Source of the DNA: Aquibacillus sediminis
GTDB lineage: Bacteria; Bacillota; Bacilli; Bacillales; Amphibacillaceae
Assembly (NCBI RefSeq): GCF_005870085.1
Contig: NZ_SZNM01000011.1
Span: forward strand, 54,934 to 118,933
Reading direction: 5' to 3'
Length of the DNA stretch: 64,000 nt
Part shown: positions 53,826-63,854 of the stretch, piece by piece
Layout: each line of letters starts with the position of its first letter
Position numbering within the stretch: the first letter of the stretch is position 1
The notes under the pieces: model-generated
Databases searched by the model: none
What the model was told of the DNA's origin: nothing
The model's input: only the letters and a program-made list of their open reading frames with translations
Made by a program: the position numbers and the translations under genes

Positions 53826-55541
53826 ATGGATATGCAACCAATTCCTGCAAGAGAGGGAAATCATAATCTAACGAACTATGAAGAGAAGCGAGAGAATTTT
53901 AACTGGGAAGAGGTTAAGCGTAATTTTAGCTGGTACCAATCAGGTAAAGTAAACATGGCTTATGAGGCAATTGATCGTCATGCCGAAAACCCAACCAAAA
54001 AAGATCAAGCAGCATTGATCTACTCTTCACCAGATCGAGAAGAAACGTTAACATTTGCTGATCTAAGAAATAAGAGTAACCAGTTTGCAAATGTTTTAAA
54101 GAAACATGGTGTTGAAAAAGGGGACAGAGTTTTTCTATTTATGCCGAGAAGTCCAGAGTTTTACGCGAGTTTCTTTGGGATACTTAAAACTGGTGCAATT
54201 GCTGGTCCATTGTTTGAAGCGTTTATGGAGCAAGCAGTTCGAGATCGATTAGAAGATAGTGAAGCGAGCATGTTAATTACAACTCCAGACCTCCTAGAAC
54301 GAGTACCTCAAGATGAACTACCTCAACTTAAGAAAATTGTACTTGTTGGTGATCACGCAGAAACAGCTGACAAGTATATTGATTATTATAGCGAAATGAA
54401 AAAAGCTTCCGATCAGTTTGATATTGAGTGGGTTGATCTAGAAGATGGCATGTTACTACATTATACCTCTGGTTCAACTGGTAAACCAAAAGGGGTTTAT
54501 CATGTTCACAATGCAATGATTCAGCACTATGCAACAGCAGAATGGGTTTTAGATCTTAAAGAAGATGATATTTACTGGTGTACAGCAGACCCTGGTTGGG
54601 TAACAGGCACAAGCTATGGAATCTTTGCCCCATGGTTACACGGAATAACCAATGTTGTTCGTGGAGGACGTTTCACACCTGAATCATGGTATGGAACGCT
54701 TGATCAGTATAATGTATCTGTCTGGTATTCTGCTCCTACTGCATTTCGTAAGCTAGTAAGTGCTGGAGAAGAAGTCGTTAAACAATTTGATCTGTCTTCC
54801 TTAAGACATGTACTAAGTGTTGGGGAGCCACTTAACCCTGAAGTAATCACATGGGGCGTAGATGCATTTAACCTTAGAATTCACGATACATGGTGGATGA
54901 CAGAAACAGGTGCAATGTTAATTGTTAACTATCCATCAATGGATATTCGACCAGGTTCAATGGGTAAACCAATTCCAGGTGTAGAAGCAGCCATCGTAGA
55001 TAACGAAGGAAATGAACTACCACCTAACCAAATGGGGAACCTAGCAATCAAACAAGGCTGGCCTTCGATGATGCGCGCGGTTTGGAAGAACCCTGGAAAA
55101 TATGAGAGTTACTTCATTAATGGATGGTACGTTTCTGGTGATAGTGCCTATATGGATGAAGATGGTTATTTCTGGTTCCAAGGTAGACTGGATGATGTGA
55201 TTAATACATCTGGTGAACGTGTTGGACCATTTGAAGTGGAAAGTAAACTGATTGAGCATCCAGCTGTGGCGGAAGCGGGTGTTATTGGAAAACCGCACCC
55301 TGAACGTGGTGAAATTATTAAAGCATTCATCACTCTAAATGCTGGCTATAAGGCTTCCGATGAATTAACTGAAGATATCCGTAAATTTGTCAAAACAGGT
55401 TTAAGTGCACATGCTGCACCAAGAGAAATTGAGGTGAAAGATACAATTCCAAAGACTAGAAGTGGTAAAATTATGCGCCGCCTCTTGAAATCATGGGAAC
55501 TCGGTCTACCAACTGGGGATACCTCTACATTAGAAGAATAA
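53826..55541 (+). CDS. acsA: Acetyl-CoA synthetase
   Basis: Activates acetate to acetyl-CoA through acetyl-AMP. The 571-residue protein has the AMP-binding motif YTSGSTGKPKGVYH near residue 213, WWMTETG, the YVSGDSAYMDEDGYFWFQGR hinge and a C-terminal PKTRSGKIMRR with the catalytic lysine that acetylation silences in B. subtilis. GAATGAGGTG lies upstream of the ATG. In B. subtilis acsA is next to acuABC and ccpA, so its place by the origin here is a rearrangement. Confidence 0.95.
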   Translation: MDMQPIPAREGNHNLTNYEEKRENFNWEEVKRNFSWYQSGKVNMAYEAIDRHAENPTKKDQAALIYSSPDREETLTFADLRNKSNQFANVLKKHGVEKGDRVFLFMPRSPEFYASFFGILKTGAIAGPLFEAFMEQAVRDRLEDSEASMLITTPDLLERVPQDELPQLKKIVLVGDHAETADKYIDYYSEMKKASDQFDIEWVDLEDGMLLHYTSGSTGKPKGVYHVHNAMIQHYATAEWVLDLKEDDIYWCTADPGWVTGTSYGIFAPWLHGITNVVRGGRFTPESWYGTLDQYNVSVWYSAPTAFRKLVSAGEEVVKQFDLSSLRHVLSVGEPLNPEVITWGVDAFNLRIHDTWWMTETGAMLIVNYPSMDIRPGSMGKPIPGVEAAIVDNEGNELPPNQMGNLAIKQGWPSMMRAVWKNPGKYESYFINGWYVSGDSAYMDEDGYFWFQGRLDDVINTSGERVGPFEVESKLIEHPAVAEAGVIGKPHPERGEIIKAFITLNAGYKASDELTEDIRKFVKTGLSAHAAPREIEVKDTIPKTRSGKIMRRLLKSWELGLPTGDTSTLEE

Positions 55542-55551
55542 TAACAAACCC

Positions 55552-55592
55552 TCGACATCAGAGTTTGCGTAACATGCTCTGATGTCGATTAT
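55552..55592 (+). terminator. Terminator after acsA
   Basis: TCGACATCAGAG and CTCTGATGTCGA form a 12-bp stem, then TTATTAT. It begins 11 bases after the acsA stop. Confidence 0.7.
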
Positions 55593-55617
55593 TATGGTAT
55601 AAACAAGGGGGTGGATG

Positions 55618-56361
55618 ATGTTGATTGTTAGGGACAATGAAGTTGGTTATGTGGTAGTGAAACAACATGACCATGCAATAATTTCCTACCAAATTGCACA
55701 ACAGATAAAAAATGAGGATTTTTCATATCAAGAGCGAAAGCAAGATGTACTTTATGCTATAAAATACCATGATCGTGCATGGATTCCGCTTGACCAATAT
55801 GTGCGATGGGATGAAGATAACCGGCCATATGATTTTAATAGTTATCCAATGGAAGAGAAGTTACATGCATATAAACAAGGAATAAAAGAAGTAGAACAAG
55901 TCAATCCGTATAGCGCACTTCTTTGTAGTAAGCATTATTTGTCTTTTTTTGAACAAGCATCAATTGACCAAGTCATTGAACAATTCATAGACCATGAACA
56001 AAAGCGTTGTGACCAGTTGACTCAATACCTCAAATTTGGTGAAACTGAGCACATGGTTTTAAACCATTTAAAGTTACTACAATTCTGTGATGATTTATCC
56101 TTATATATATGCATTAATAAACCAGGGGCAACAAAAAAAGAAGAATGGCCATGGTTTCGTAATGGGTTCAGACAGTTCTTGCCGTCTGTTAATGGTCAAA
56201 TTACTGCTTATTGGCTGGATGAATCAACGGTCCAGTTAAAGCCATATCCTTTTGATAAAGCCATTTCGATTATACTACCTTATTACCAAGTGACATCTGA
56301 TCAACCAACCGTATTAAATGCACAAAACTACAATACGAAAAAAATCACACTCGTACCTTAA
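55618..56361 (+). CDS. DUF3891 family protein
   Basis: A 247-residue soluble protein resembling DUF3891: MLIVRDNEVGYVVVKQHDHA at the start, AIKYHDRAWIPLD with a possible metal-binding His-Asp pair, SKHYLSFF, and QFCDDLSLYICINKPG. The spread of His and Asp residues recalls an HD-like helical hydrolase, but function is not established. Two ATG codons stand in tandem; the second (55618) is better spaced from GGGGGTGG. It is convergent with the YetF-like gene five bases on. Confidence 0.75.
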   Translation: MLIVRDNEVGYVVVKQHDHAIISYQIAQQIKNEDFSYQERKQDVLYAIKYHDRAWIPLDQYVRWDEDNRPYDFNSYPMEEKLHAYKQGIKEVEQVNPYSALLCSKHYLSFFEQASIDQVIEQFIDHEQKRCDQLTQYLKFGETEHMVLNHLKLLQFCDDLSLYICINKPGATKKEEWPWFRNGFRQFLPSVNGQITAYWLDESTVQLKPYPFDKAISIILPYYQVTSDQPTVLNAQNYNTKKITLVP

Positions 56362-56366
56362 GCAGG

Positions 56367-56981
56367 TTATTGTAAGTAATCTCTATTATCAGATTTGTTA
56401 CCATTTTTTAATTCGTTAAAGAGATGATCATTGTTTTCTGTTTGGTCATGAGTTGGATAAATTGGCAAATACGAAGGGTTAAGCATACTTGGATTTATCA
56501 TTTTTTTAAATTCGCCAATTGTTAATGGTTTGGCATCTTCTTTTAATTCATATCCTAGTTTACCATTAGGTTCTAAGGTTGCTGTTTTAATATCAGACAG
56601 TTTACTTACACCTTGTTGCCGAATAAACATCTCTAGTTGGTCAACGGTTAATCGATGTTTTTTTAATTGGTCGGACTGTATTTTTCCATCCTCAATAATC
56701 ACTTTAGATTTACCAGTAATTAATTTTTCAATGACATTAAATTTCAGTTGTGCCCACTCTAAAATGATGAGAGATAGGATGAAAATGGCAGTAGCGACAA
56801 TTGTGCGAACAACACTTGTCTCGATAATTGGTTGAATAATAATGGAACCAATAGAAATCATAATAACCGTTTGTGCAAGTGTCATTTGTGAAATGGATTT
56901 TCTTCCTGCAATACGCAACAGTAAGACGCCAGCAAAGACTAACAGAAATGATTTTAAAACAAACTCTAGATCAACATTCAT
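56367..56981 (-). CDS. DUF421 membrane protein (YetF-like)
   Basis: A 204-residue protein with three N-terminal membrane helices (to about residue 85) and a cytoplasmic domain (about 90-175) with VIIEDGKIQSDQLKKHRLTVDQLEMFIRQQG, characteristic of the DUF421/YetF family. Members occur in several spore membranes but the role is not settled. The ATG at 56981 has GGAG eight bases upstream; the GTG at 56990 overlaps it. The C-terminal 30 residues are polar and unlike the family core. Confidence 0.82.
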   Translation of the reverse strand: MNVDLEFVLKSFLLVFAGVLLLRIAGRKSISQMTLAQTVIMISIGSIIIQPIIETSVVRTIVATAIFILSLIILEWAQLKFNVIEKLITGKSKVIIEDGKIQSDQLKKHRLTVDQLEMFIRQQGVSKLSDIKTATLEPNGKLGYELKEDAKPLTIGEFKKMINPSMLNPSYLPIYPTHDQTENNDHLFNELKNGNKSDNRDYLQ

Positions 56982-57402
56982 GTGACTCACTCCAGTTTAT
57001 CCTAAATTTTAAACGAGACCTTATTTCATTTAACTGATATAAATTTCTTAGGTTTTAAATTGGTTTTGATGTGATTACCAATGATGGAACTAATACTGTC
57101 AATTTTAAAAATAGTCTGTGTAGAAATGGCTACATTTATTAAGCTTTAATGATTGTCTGTGTCGTTTATTCTAGTTAACAGATCTTTTTCTTATCCGAAC
57201 AAATGCTACGAGCTTCTTCCAATTAAGTGATGCTTCCCTTGTTCAAGATTTACCGTTTAGTTATGTTATATATTTTTTCCCCTAAAAGCTGTTAAAGAGT
57301 AATAGTCACAAACCACCAAAGGTATCTGCTATATTGCAAATCCCTCGCTCAACAGAGGTGAAACCAACTATATAGAAATAAAGCAAAGGCATTAACTATG
57401 TA
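56982..57402. other. Gene-free gap upstream of the YetF-like gene
   Basis: AT-rich sequence with no ribosome-site-bearing frame, RNA gene or copy of either repeat family that I can recognise. Confidence 0.5.
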
Positions 57403-57437
57403 AAAAAGCTAGAGAACGATTAGTATTCTCTAGCTTT
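57403..57437 (-). terminator. Terminator after yaaH
   Basis: AAAGCTAGAGAA and its inverse pair across nine bases; on the minus strand TTTTTTA follows. Confidence 0.85.
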
Positions 57438-57468
57438 AATTGAAGTGTTGTTGTAAAGTTTAATTTTA

Positions 57469-58758
57469 TTATTCACTCTTTCTAATTGTGAAATTATCTT
57501 GCAATAACAACCAATTTTGAGGGAAAGCTAACCCTAACTTCCAATAACTAATCCCTCTTAAATTTAACTCCTTAATAAGATCAAATTTGGTTTGAATCGA
57601 TCTTGCATCTTCAAACCAAACTTCATGTTGATTCCCCTCAGCATCTGTATAGAAAAAGAAAGGTGCTTGGGCTTCTTGATCATATTCAATTGCTACATTG
57701 TTTTCTCTAGCTAATGCTATTGCTTGTTGTGGACTTATGGCTTGTGCATAGTCACCACCAGGTTCATACGGTAGTGTCCAATCATATCCATATAAGTTTT
57801 GCCCAAGCATAATTTTATTTGCGGGCATTTCCGTCAAGGCGTACTCTACAACTTCACGAACTGGATTGATTGGGGATACAGCCATTGCCGGACCGCCACT
57901 ATAGCCCCATTCATAGGTCATCAAAACAACGAAATCAGCTATTTCACCATGTGCCGCATAATCATGGGCTTCATACCATTCCCCTTCTTGGGTAGCGCTG
58001 GTTTTGGGAGCTAATGCTGTTGACATTAGTAATCCTTCATTTTCTAATCGCTGTTTCGCTTTTCTTAGGAAGTTATTGTAATCTTCTTTGTTTTCAGGTG
58101 GTAAAAATTCGAAATCAAAGTGTACATCTTGATAGCCTACTTGTTGAGCTGTGGTAACAATATTATCTAATAGGTTATTTTGGACATTTTCATCTGTTAC
58201 AATAATTCTACCAAGATCCGCACTAAATTCTCCTTCCTCTAAGTTTGTCACTACAAGCATTTGGGTGGCATTATTAGCTGTTGCAATGGCTGCAAAATCA
58301 TCTAGTGGCGGGGCGATTAAATCCCCTTCACGGGTAATTCGATAATTAAAAGGTGCAAGATAAGTGAGATAAGGAGCATTTTTTCGTGCAGAGTTTTCAA
58401 GTGTTTCGGAAACTGTTTCTCCTGTTGGTTCTACATATGCATTTACTTCAATGGTTGGTTTTGGTTGTTCAGGAATATACAGACGGAATCCTACAGATAA
58501 TGGTTGATCTACTGATAAATTATTGATATTTGCTAGCTCTTGATAAGGAATGCCGAATTGCTGGCCGATAGAATATAAACTATCACCAGGTTGAACAAAA
58601 TAAAATTGGCCAACAATTGGAATGACTAATGATTGACCAATAACTAACTCTGATGGTGTCTCTAATTCATTTGCCTCTGTTAGTGCGTCAGCGGTTGTTC
58701 CATAACTGTTAGCAATGGAATAAACTGAATCACCTGATTGTACAACATGTATTTGCAA
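57469..58758 (-). CDS. yaaH: Spore cortex-associated glycoside hydrolase YaaH
   Basis: A spore-coat-located enzyme of the YaaH/SleL group that acts on cortex fragments. The 429 residues start with two LysM domains (1-48, VQSGDSVYSIANSYGTT; 51-95, VQPGDSLYSIGQQFGIP), with no signal peptide, as in this family. A GH18 domain follows, with the active-site strand DVHFDFEFL whose Glu is catalytic, YEWGYSGGPAMAVSP and GISYWKLGLAFPQNW. Length matches B. subtilis YaaH. It is separated by 170 bases from divergent tadA. Confidence 0.95.
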   Translation of the reverse strand: MQIHVVQSGDSVYSIANSYGTTADALTEANELETPSELVIGQSLVIPIVGQFYFVQPGDSLYSIGQQFGIPYQELANINNLSVDQPLSVGFRLYIPEQPKPTIEVNAYVEPTGETVSETLENSARKNAPYLTYLAPFNYRITREGDLIAPPLDDFAAIATANNATQMLVVTNLEEGEFSADLGRIIVTDENVQNNLLDNIVTTAQQVGYQDVHFDFEFLPPENKEDYNNFLRKAKQRLENEGLLMSTALAPKTSATQEGEWYEAHDYAAHGEIADFVVLMTYEWGYSGGPAMAVSPINPVREVVEYALTEMPANKIMLGQNLYGYDWTLPYEPGGDYAQAISPQQAIALARENNVAIEYDQEAQAPFFFYTDAEGNQHEVWFEDARSIQTKFDLIKELNLRGISYWKLGLAFPQNWLLLQDNFTIRKSE

Positions 58759-58922
58759 ACGAAGTTCCTCCTCTCAAATTATAACCAAGATATCCGTTAG
58801 TAGCCTATGAAAAAAAGAGGTTACTGGTTACACAAGAAAGACTGTTGTTTTAGTTAATGAGTTGGTATTTTGCCAGTTATTTCGATATGATAAAGATAAG
58901 AATTTAAAACAAAAGAGTGTGA

Positions 58923-59393
<471 letters not shown>

Positions 59394-59434
59394 ACTCTGA
59401 TTGTAAATATACAAATATTTACAGCTAATTTTGA

Positions 59435-59463
59435 TTGCATTTTAAGATAAAAGTCGCTATACT
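59435..59463 (+). promoter_or_regulatory. Promoter of the SRP RNA gene
   Basis: TTGCAT (59435-59440) and TATACT (59458-59463) are separated by 17 bases and lie about 45 bases before the RNA. Confidence 0.7.
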
Positions 59464-59509
59464 TGTAATTGCGCTAAACAAAGCGCACAAAAAAATAATG
59501 ATTACATTT

Positions 59510-59776
59510 GCCGTGCTAGGCGGGGAGGTAGCGGTGCCCTGTACTCGCAATCCGCTATAGCGAGGCTGAATCCCTGTCTGAGGTGAAGCGATTTCAAGGT
59601 CTGCCTTAAGGGAATGGTGTTGACACTCGGGTCCTGCGCAACGGGAACCCGTGAACCCTGTCAGGTCCGGAAGGAAGCAGCAGTAAGCGGTCATTCTCGT
59701 GTGCCGCGGGGAAGCCTGAGTCGAGCCATGAACTTAAGTAACGCTTGGGGTTGTTTCATCAAAGATGGGTGCACGG
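59510..59776 (+). ncRNA. scr: Signal recognition particle RNA (long Bacillus type)
   Basis: About 267 bases with paired ends GCCGTGC and GCACGGC. The Ffh-binding helix 8 core GGTCCGGAAGGAAGCAGCAG, with a GGAA tetraloop, is near 59664-59683. The length and an Alu-like 5' domain fit the long 6S-type SRP RNA of Bacillus. Ends are approximate. Confidence 0.94.
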
Positions 59777-59797
59777 CGTTTATATTTAATGTAAATT

Positions 59798-59830
59798 CAA
59801 CCTCTTGTCTAATAAGGCAAGAGGTTTTGT
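59798..59830 (+). terminator. Terminator of the SRP RNA
   Basis: AACCTCTTG and CAAGAGGTT pair across ten bases, then TTG and further Ts. Confidence 0.85.
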
Positions 59831-59993
59831 ATTATGTACATAATTGTGTGGGTGTTTGGATATAATGGTTCACATTGGAGATTAAGTTCGGTTATAATAG
59901 AAAGGGAATAAAGTGTAATTCATCGGTTATGGGCTTCATTACCTACTGATGGATAGTTAAAAGAATTGGAGATAATGGAGAGGGTTGTGAATA

Positions 59994-61694
59994 ATGAGCT
60001 ATCAAGCACTATATCGCGTTTGGCGTCCAACAAGTTTTTTAGATGTAGTAGGACAAACACATATTACTCGAACCTTACAAAATGCGATTATGCAAGAGAA
60101 GTTTTCTCATGCTTACTTATTTTCAGGCCCTCGAGGAACCGGTAAAACCAGTGCCGCCAAAATTTTCGCCAAGACCGTTAACTGTGAAAAGTCACCTGTA
60201 ATGGAACCGTGTAATGAGTGTGATGCATGTAAAGGAATTCAAGACGGATCCATTTCAGATATTATTGAAATTGATGCGGCATCTAATAATGGTGTGGAAC
60301 AAATAAGAGATATTCGAGATAAAGTGAAATATGCGCCAAGTGCCGTTAAATACAAGGTGTATATTATTGATGAGGTCCATATGTTATCGATCGGTGCATT
60401 TAATGCACTGTTGAAAACATTAGAAGAACCTCCAAAGCATGTTATCTTTATCTTGGCAACAACCGAACCACATAAAATTCCTTTAACAATTATTTCACGT
60501 TGTCAACGTTTCGATTTCAAACGAATATCACAATCGTCCATGGTGGATAGAATGCAAACCATAGCGGAAGCGGAAGGAATCTCTGTAACAAAGGAGGCGC
60601 TGGATGCAGTAGCGCTATCTGCTGAAGGTGGTATGCGGGATGCACTGAGTTTACTGGATCAGGCTATCTCTTATAGTGAAGAGCAAGTAGTGTTAGAGGA
60701 TGTGTTAGCTGTTACTGGTTCTGTTTCCCAGCAAAAGTTAACACATATTGTATCTGCAATGTATGAAAAAGATGTACAGCAGGCCTTACAATCTGTTGAT
60801 GATTTAATTCAACAAGGAAAAGACCCTGGTCGGTTTGTATTTGATTTGATTTACTATTTACGGGATATTCTGATGTATCGAAGTGCCCCTTCATTAGAAA
60901 CGATGTTAGAGCGGGCGTTAGCTGATGAGGAATTCAAGCAATTAGCTAATAAAATGGATGCAGATTGGATTCAACGGGCCATTACCGAGCTTAACCAATG
61001 TCAACAAGATATTAAATGGACGAACAGTCCGAAGGTATTTATTGAAATTGCAATATTGAATATAACTGATCAACAGCAAAAGCAACCTAACGAGTCTGTG
61101 GAAGAAAATACATTAGCAAAGCAACTGATGCAAAAGGTAGAAAAGTTAGAGACCGAGCTAATGTCTATTAAGCAAAATGGAGTTGCGGTAACAAGTGAAG
61201 ACACCGGGCAATCCAAACCGGCAAAAAGAGCCCCAGCAAGATCAAGTAAAACTAGTTACAAAATACCTTTTGAACGAATTAGAAAAGTATTAGGTGAAGC
61301 TTCAAAGTCAGAATTGAAAAAAGTCCAATCACAATGGGCAGCATTTATGGAGCAACTTAAAAAACAAAGCGCTCCAGCGCATGCCACGATTCAAAATAGT
61401 AAACCAAGAGCTGCTTCGGAGAGTCACTTGGTGGTCGCCTTTAAATATGAAATCCACTGTTCACTTGCATTGGATCACCAACAAACGATAGAATCATTAT
61501 TGGCAAGTATATTTGGAAAACAATTGCAAATCCTTCCAATTCCAGAAGTGAATTGGCAAGAGTTGCGAGAAGAATATGTTAAGAAACAACGCCAACAAGA
61601 AAATGACAGTGGTGAAGAAGCTCAAGAGGCTGATCCATTGGTGGAAGAAGCGCGAAAACTTGTTGGTGACGACTTAATAGAAGTTCATGAATAA
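59994..61694 (+). CDS. dnaX: DNA polymerase III gamma/tau subunit
   Basis: The clamp-loader ATPase that also joins polymerase and helicase. The 566 residues contain the AAA+ domain with Walker A GPRGTGKTS near 45, a four-cysteine zinc site (CNECDACKG and an upstream Cys), Walker B IIDEVHML and the SRC sensor. Domain III follows, then a variable tau tail (about 365-566) with a basic patch KPAKRAPARSSK. I do not see an obvious slippery run for a shorter gamma product. It heads the dnaX-yaaK-recR-yaaL-bofA cluster. Confidence 0.96.
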   Translation: MSYQALYRVWRPTSFLDVVGQTHITRTLQNAIMQEKFSHAYLFSGPRGTGKTSAAKIFAKTVNCEKSPVMEPCNECDACKGIQDGSISDIIEIDAASNNGVEQIRDIRDKVKYAPSAVKYKVYIIDEVHMLSIGAFNALLKTLEEPPKHVIFILATTEPHKIPLTIISRCQRFDFKRISQSSMVDRMQTIAEAEGISVTKEALDAVALSAEGGMRDALSLLDQAISYSEEQVVLEDVLAVTGSVSQQKLTHIVSAMYEKDVQQALQSVDDLIQQGKDPGRFVFDLIYYLRDILMYRSAPSLETMLERALADEEFKQLANKMDADWIQRAITELNQCQQDIKWTNSPKVFIEIAILNITDQQQKQPNESVEENTLAKQLMQKVEKLETELMSIKQNGVAVTSEDTGQSKPAKRAPARSSKTSYKIPFERIRKVLGEASKSELKKVQSQWAAFMEQLKKQSAPAHATIQNSKPRAASESHLVVAFKYEIHCSLALDHQQTIESLLASIFGKQLQILPIPEVNWQELREEYVKKQRQQENDSGEEAQEADPLVEEARKLVGDDLIEVHE

Positions 61695-61721
61695 TTCAAT
61701 TAATACTAAGGAGGGATTTCC

Positions 61722-62045
61722 ATGCGTGGTGGTGGAAATATGAATAAGATGATGAAACAAATGCAAAAAATGCAGAAGGATATGATGAAGGCTCAAGAAG
61801 AATTACAAGAAATGAGCTTTGAAGCTACTGCAGGCGGCGGAATGGTAAAGATAACCGCAAACGGAAAGAAAGAAATAACAGATATTGAAATTAATGAAGA
61901 AGCAGTGGATCCTGATGATGTGGAAATGTTACAAGATTTAATCCTTGCTGCAACGAACGAGGTTCTTAAGCAAGTAGAAGAAAAGACAAATGATACAATG
62001 GGACAATTCACAAAAGGAATGAATTTACCAGGAGGAATGTTCTAA
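61722..62045 (+). CDS. yaaK: Nucleoid-associated protein YaaK (EbfC family)
   Basis: A 107-residue DNA-binding protein with the methionine-rich helix [21 protein letters not shown] (split by conserved Lys/Gln), the [17 protein letters not shown] strand pair and the terminal [12 protein letters not shown]. It forms dimers in the family and binds DNA with low specificity. It lies between dnaX and recR in most bacteria. AAGGAGGG precedes the ATG. Confidence 0.96.
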   Translation: MRGGGNMNKMMKQMQKMQKDMMKAQEELQEMSFEATAGGGMVKITANGKKEITDIEINEEAVDPDDVEMLQDLILAATNEVLKQVEEKTNDTMGQFTKGMNLPGGMF

Positions 62046-62057
62046 GGGGGAGGTAAC

Positions 62058-62654
62058 ATGTACTATCCTGAACCGATTTCAAAGCTTATTGATAGCTTTA
62101 CAAAGTTGCCAGGAATTGGGCCGAAAACGGCTGTTCGCCTGGCTTTTTTTGTTTTAGATATGAAGGAAGATGATGTATTAGACTTTGCTAAGTCACTAGT
62201 TAATGCGAAAAGAGAACTAACACATTGCTCAATATGTGGACATATTACAGATCAAGATCCTTGTTCAATCTGCCAAGATGAAACCAGGGATAAAACGTAC
62301 ATTTGTGTTGTACAAGATCCCAAAGATGTTATAGCAATGGAGAAAATGAAGGAATTTGGTGGAAAGTACCATGTGTTACATGGCGCCATATCACCAATGG
62401 ATGGGATTGGACCAGAAGATATTAATGTTCCAAGCTTATTAAATAGACTAAAGGACGAAGAAGTCAAGGAACTAATCTTAGCCACCAACCCAAATATCGA
62501 AGGCGAGGCAACAGCTATGTATATTTCGCGATTAGTAAAACCATCAGGAGTGAAAATAACAAGGATTGCTCATGGACTTCCGATGGGTGGCGATCTTGAA
62601 TATGCAGATGAGGTTACATTGTCTAAAGCGTTAGAAGGAAGAAGAGAACTTTAA
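62058..62654 (+). CDS. recR: Recombination protein RecR
   Basis: RecR works with RecO and RecF in loading RecA at gaps. The 198 residues have a helix-hairpin-helix near the start ([15 protein letters not shown]), a four-cysteine zinc finger ([16 protein letters not shown]), a TOPRIM domain with [13 protein letters not shown] and [18 protein letters not shown], and a terminal Walker B-like segment. GGGGAGG lies before the ATG, and only 12 bases separate it from yaaK. Confidence 0.97.
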   Translation: MYYPEPISKLIDSFTKLPGIGPKTAVRLAFFVLDMKEDDVLDFAKSLVNAKRELTHCSICGHITDQDPCSICQDETRDKTYICVVQDPKDVIAMEKMKEFGGKYHVLHGAISPMDGIGPEDINVPSLLNRLKDEEVKELILATNPNIEGEATAMYISRLVKPSGVKITRIAHGLPMGGDLEYADEVTLSKALEGRREL

Positions 62655-62667
62655 AGTAGGTGGCTAT

Positions 62668-62883
62668 ATGTCCGTGCGTAAAAAAATGAAAAAGCGTGAT
62701 ATGGATAAACAATTACTAGAGGATATCAACAGATTCAAAAGAGAATGGTTAAATATAAGTTCGATCTTAGAAAGAAGTATTGACTCGAGTGAAAAAGGAC
62801 AATTTGAACTTTCAGTCGCAGAAGCGAAGTATCTGTACTTATTAAGGGAAGCTCGCCATAGAAAGGTTAATGCCTTGCAATAG
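62668..62883 (+). CDS. yaaL: YaaL (DUF2508)
   Basis: A 71-residue basic helical protein starting MSVRKKMKKRDMDKQLLEDINRFKREW and ending YLYLLREARHRKVNALQ, typical of DUF2508. It sits between recR and bofA as in other spore formers. The function is unknown. AGTAGGTGG precedes the ATG. Confidence 0.88.
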   Translation: MSVRKKMKKRDMDKQLLEDINRFKREWLNISSILERSIDSSEKGQFELSVAEAKYLYLLREARHRKVNALQ

Positions 62884-63006
62884 TAAAGTGAATCTTAATA
62901 GTTCCAATGCAAAAAAAGAATAATTAGAATCAATCTCTCGCTAGTTCTATTTTTATTTGTATTTTCATAGTGTATAGAAAAGGACAAGCAAACAGGGGGG
63001 TTGAGA

Positions 63007-63273
63007 ATGGATTCGATGTTTATTGTGTTTGGTGTAGTAGCTATGATTACAATTTTATTAATTGTTGGTGCTCCACTAAAACCAATGCGATTTCTAGCGC
63101 AAGGTACTGTAAAGTTAGTAATAGGAGTTTTATTTTTATTCTTTTTTAATGTTTTTGGTGCATCGATAGGACTTCATTTACCAATCAATTTTTTCACTGC
63201 AATAATTGCAGGGTTTTTAGGCATTCCAGGCATAGCCTCTTTAACAGCACTGCATATATTTGTATTAGGATAA
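63007..63273 (+). CDS. bofA: Pro-sigma-K processing inhibitor BofA
   Basis: In the mother cell BofA, with SpoIVFA, holds the protease SpoIVFB inactive until a forespore signal. The 88-residue protein has two membrane helices (about 3-20 and 25-60) and the conserved C-terminal GFLGIPGIASLTALHIFVLG. The ATG at 63007 is six bases from GGGGGG; a TTG two codons upstream is less likely. A terminator overlaps its 3' end. Confidence 0.93.
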   Translation: MDSMFIVFGVVAMITILLIVGAPLKPMRFLAQGTVKLVIGVLFLFFFNVFGASIGLHLPINFFTAIIAGFLGIPGIASLTALHIFVLG

Positions 63274-63298
63274 AGGGCTTTTGGGCTCTTTTTTTTTA
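63272..63298 (+). terminator. Terminator after bofA
   Basis: AGGGC and GCTCT (one G-T pair) form a short stem around TTTTGG, followed by nine T residues. Confidence 0.75.
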
Positions 63299-63302
63299 CT
63301 AT

Positions 63303-63500
63303 TATACAACCGCTTCGGTAGAATACTCCTTTTCCATGGGCGCAACCTCGGACCAACACGATGTTGGTCACGCAGGCGTTGCTCACGTGTCCGTGGCGAT
63401 CTTAGCCTACGTTCCTTAATCCAATGCAGGATCTTCCGATTGCGCGCTGGCCCCAGGAACGGGAATGTCTTTCCGTAGCGCTTGTTAGCACTCATTTTAA
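63303..63500. repeat. Composite palindromic element, partial chimeric copy 6
   Basis: The left side resembles module A (GGTAGAATACTCC, then TTTCCATGGGCGC) and the right side module B (TTTCCGTAGCGCTTGTTAGCACTCAT). Between them is a block with GTTCCTTAATCCAATGCAGGATCTTC, interrupted here as CAATGCAGG, that is the inverse of a sub-module in copy 2 (12142-12167). The linker and the terminal repeats are missing. It looks like a recombined remnant, placed just before the rRNA promoters. Confidence 0.65.
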
Positions 63501-63738
63501 AAGAATGAATGGAAGTCACGATGAAGAATGTCGGATTTTCTATTAATTACAACACGAAAACCAAGAAGAGCACTGTTAATGTAACGCTCTATTCAGTGCA
63601 ATTGTATGTTTTTAACAGTTTGTTAGAGAAAACGATCTACAACAATAAGTAGAGTGAAATAGTATGAATGGTTGACTGAGGAGTATTATAGTGTTATATT
63701 AGATATTCGACAGCGAAGTTCGACATTAAAAAATATTG

Positions 63739-63767
63739 TTGACTTAACGTTGAAAAGGTGATATATT
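63739..63767 (+). promoter_or_regulatory. rRNA operon promoter P1
   Basis: TTGACT (63739-63744) and TATATT (63762-63767), 17 bases apart. Confidence 0.85.
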
Positions 63768-63818
63768 ATTATTTGTCGCTTCACAGACGACAGACATTCG
63801 ATTGTTTAAGAAAAAGTA

Positions 63819-63847
63819 TTGACAGTTGAATGTGCAGTTGATATAAT
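63819..63847 (+). promoter_or_regulatory. rRNA operon promoter P2
   Basis: Perfect TTGACA (63819-63824) and perfect TATAAT (63842-63847), 17 bases apart, 80 bases downstream of P1: the usual tandem arrangement for Bacillus rRNA operons. Confidence 0.92.
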
Positions 63848-63854
63848 GAATTTT

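Noticed and set aside
59614..59865. 83-codon frame over the SRP RNA
   Set aside because: The sequence is fully explained by the SRP RNA and its terminator.
59994..61694. Programmed frameshift in dnaX
   Set aside because: No A-rich slippery heptamer with a following hairpin was evident to me.
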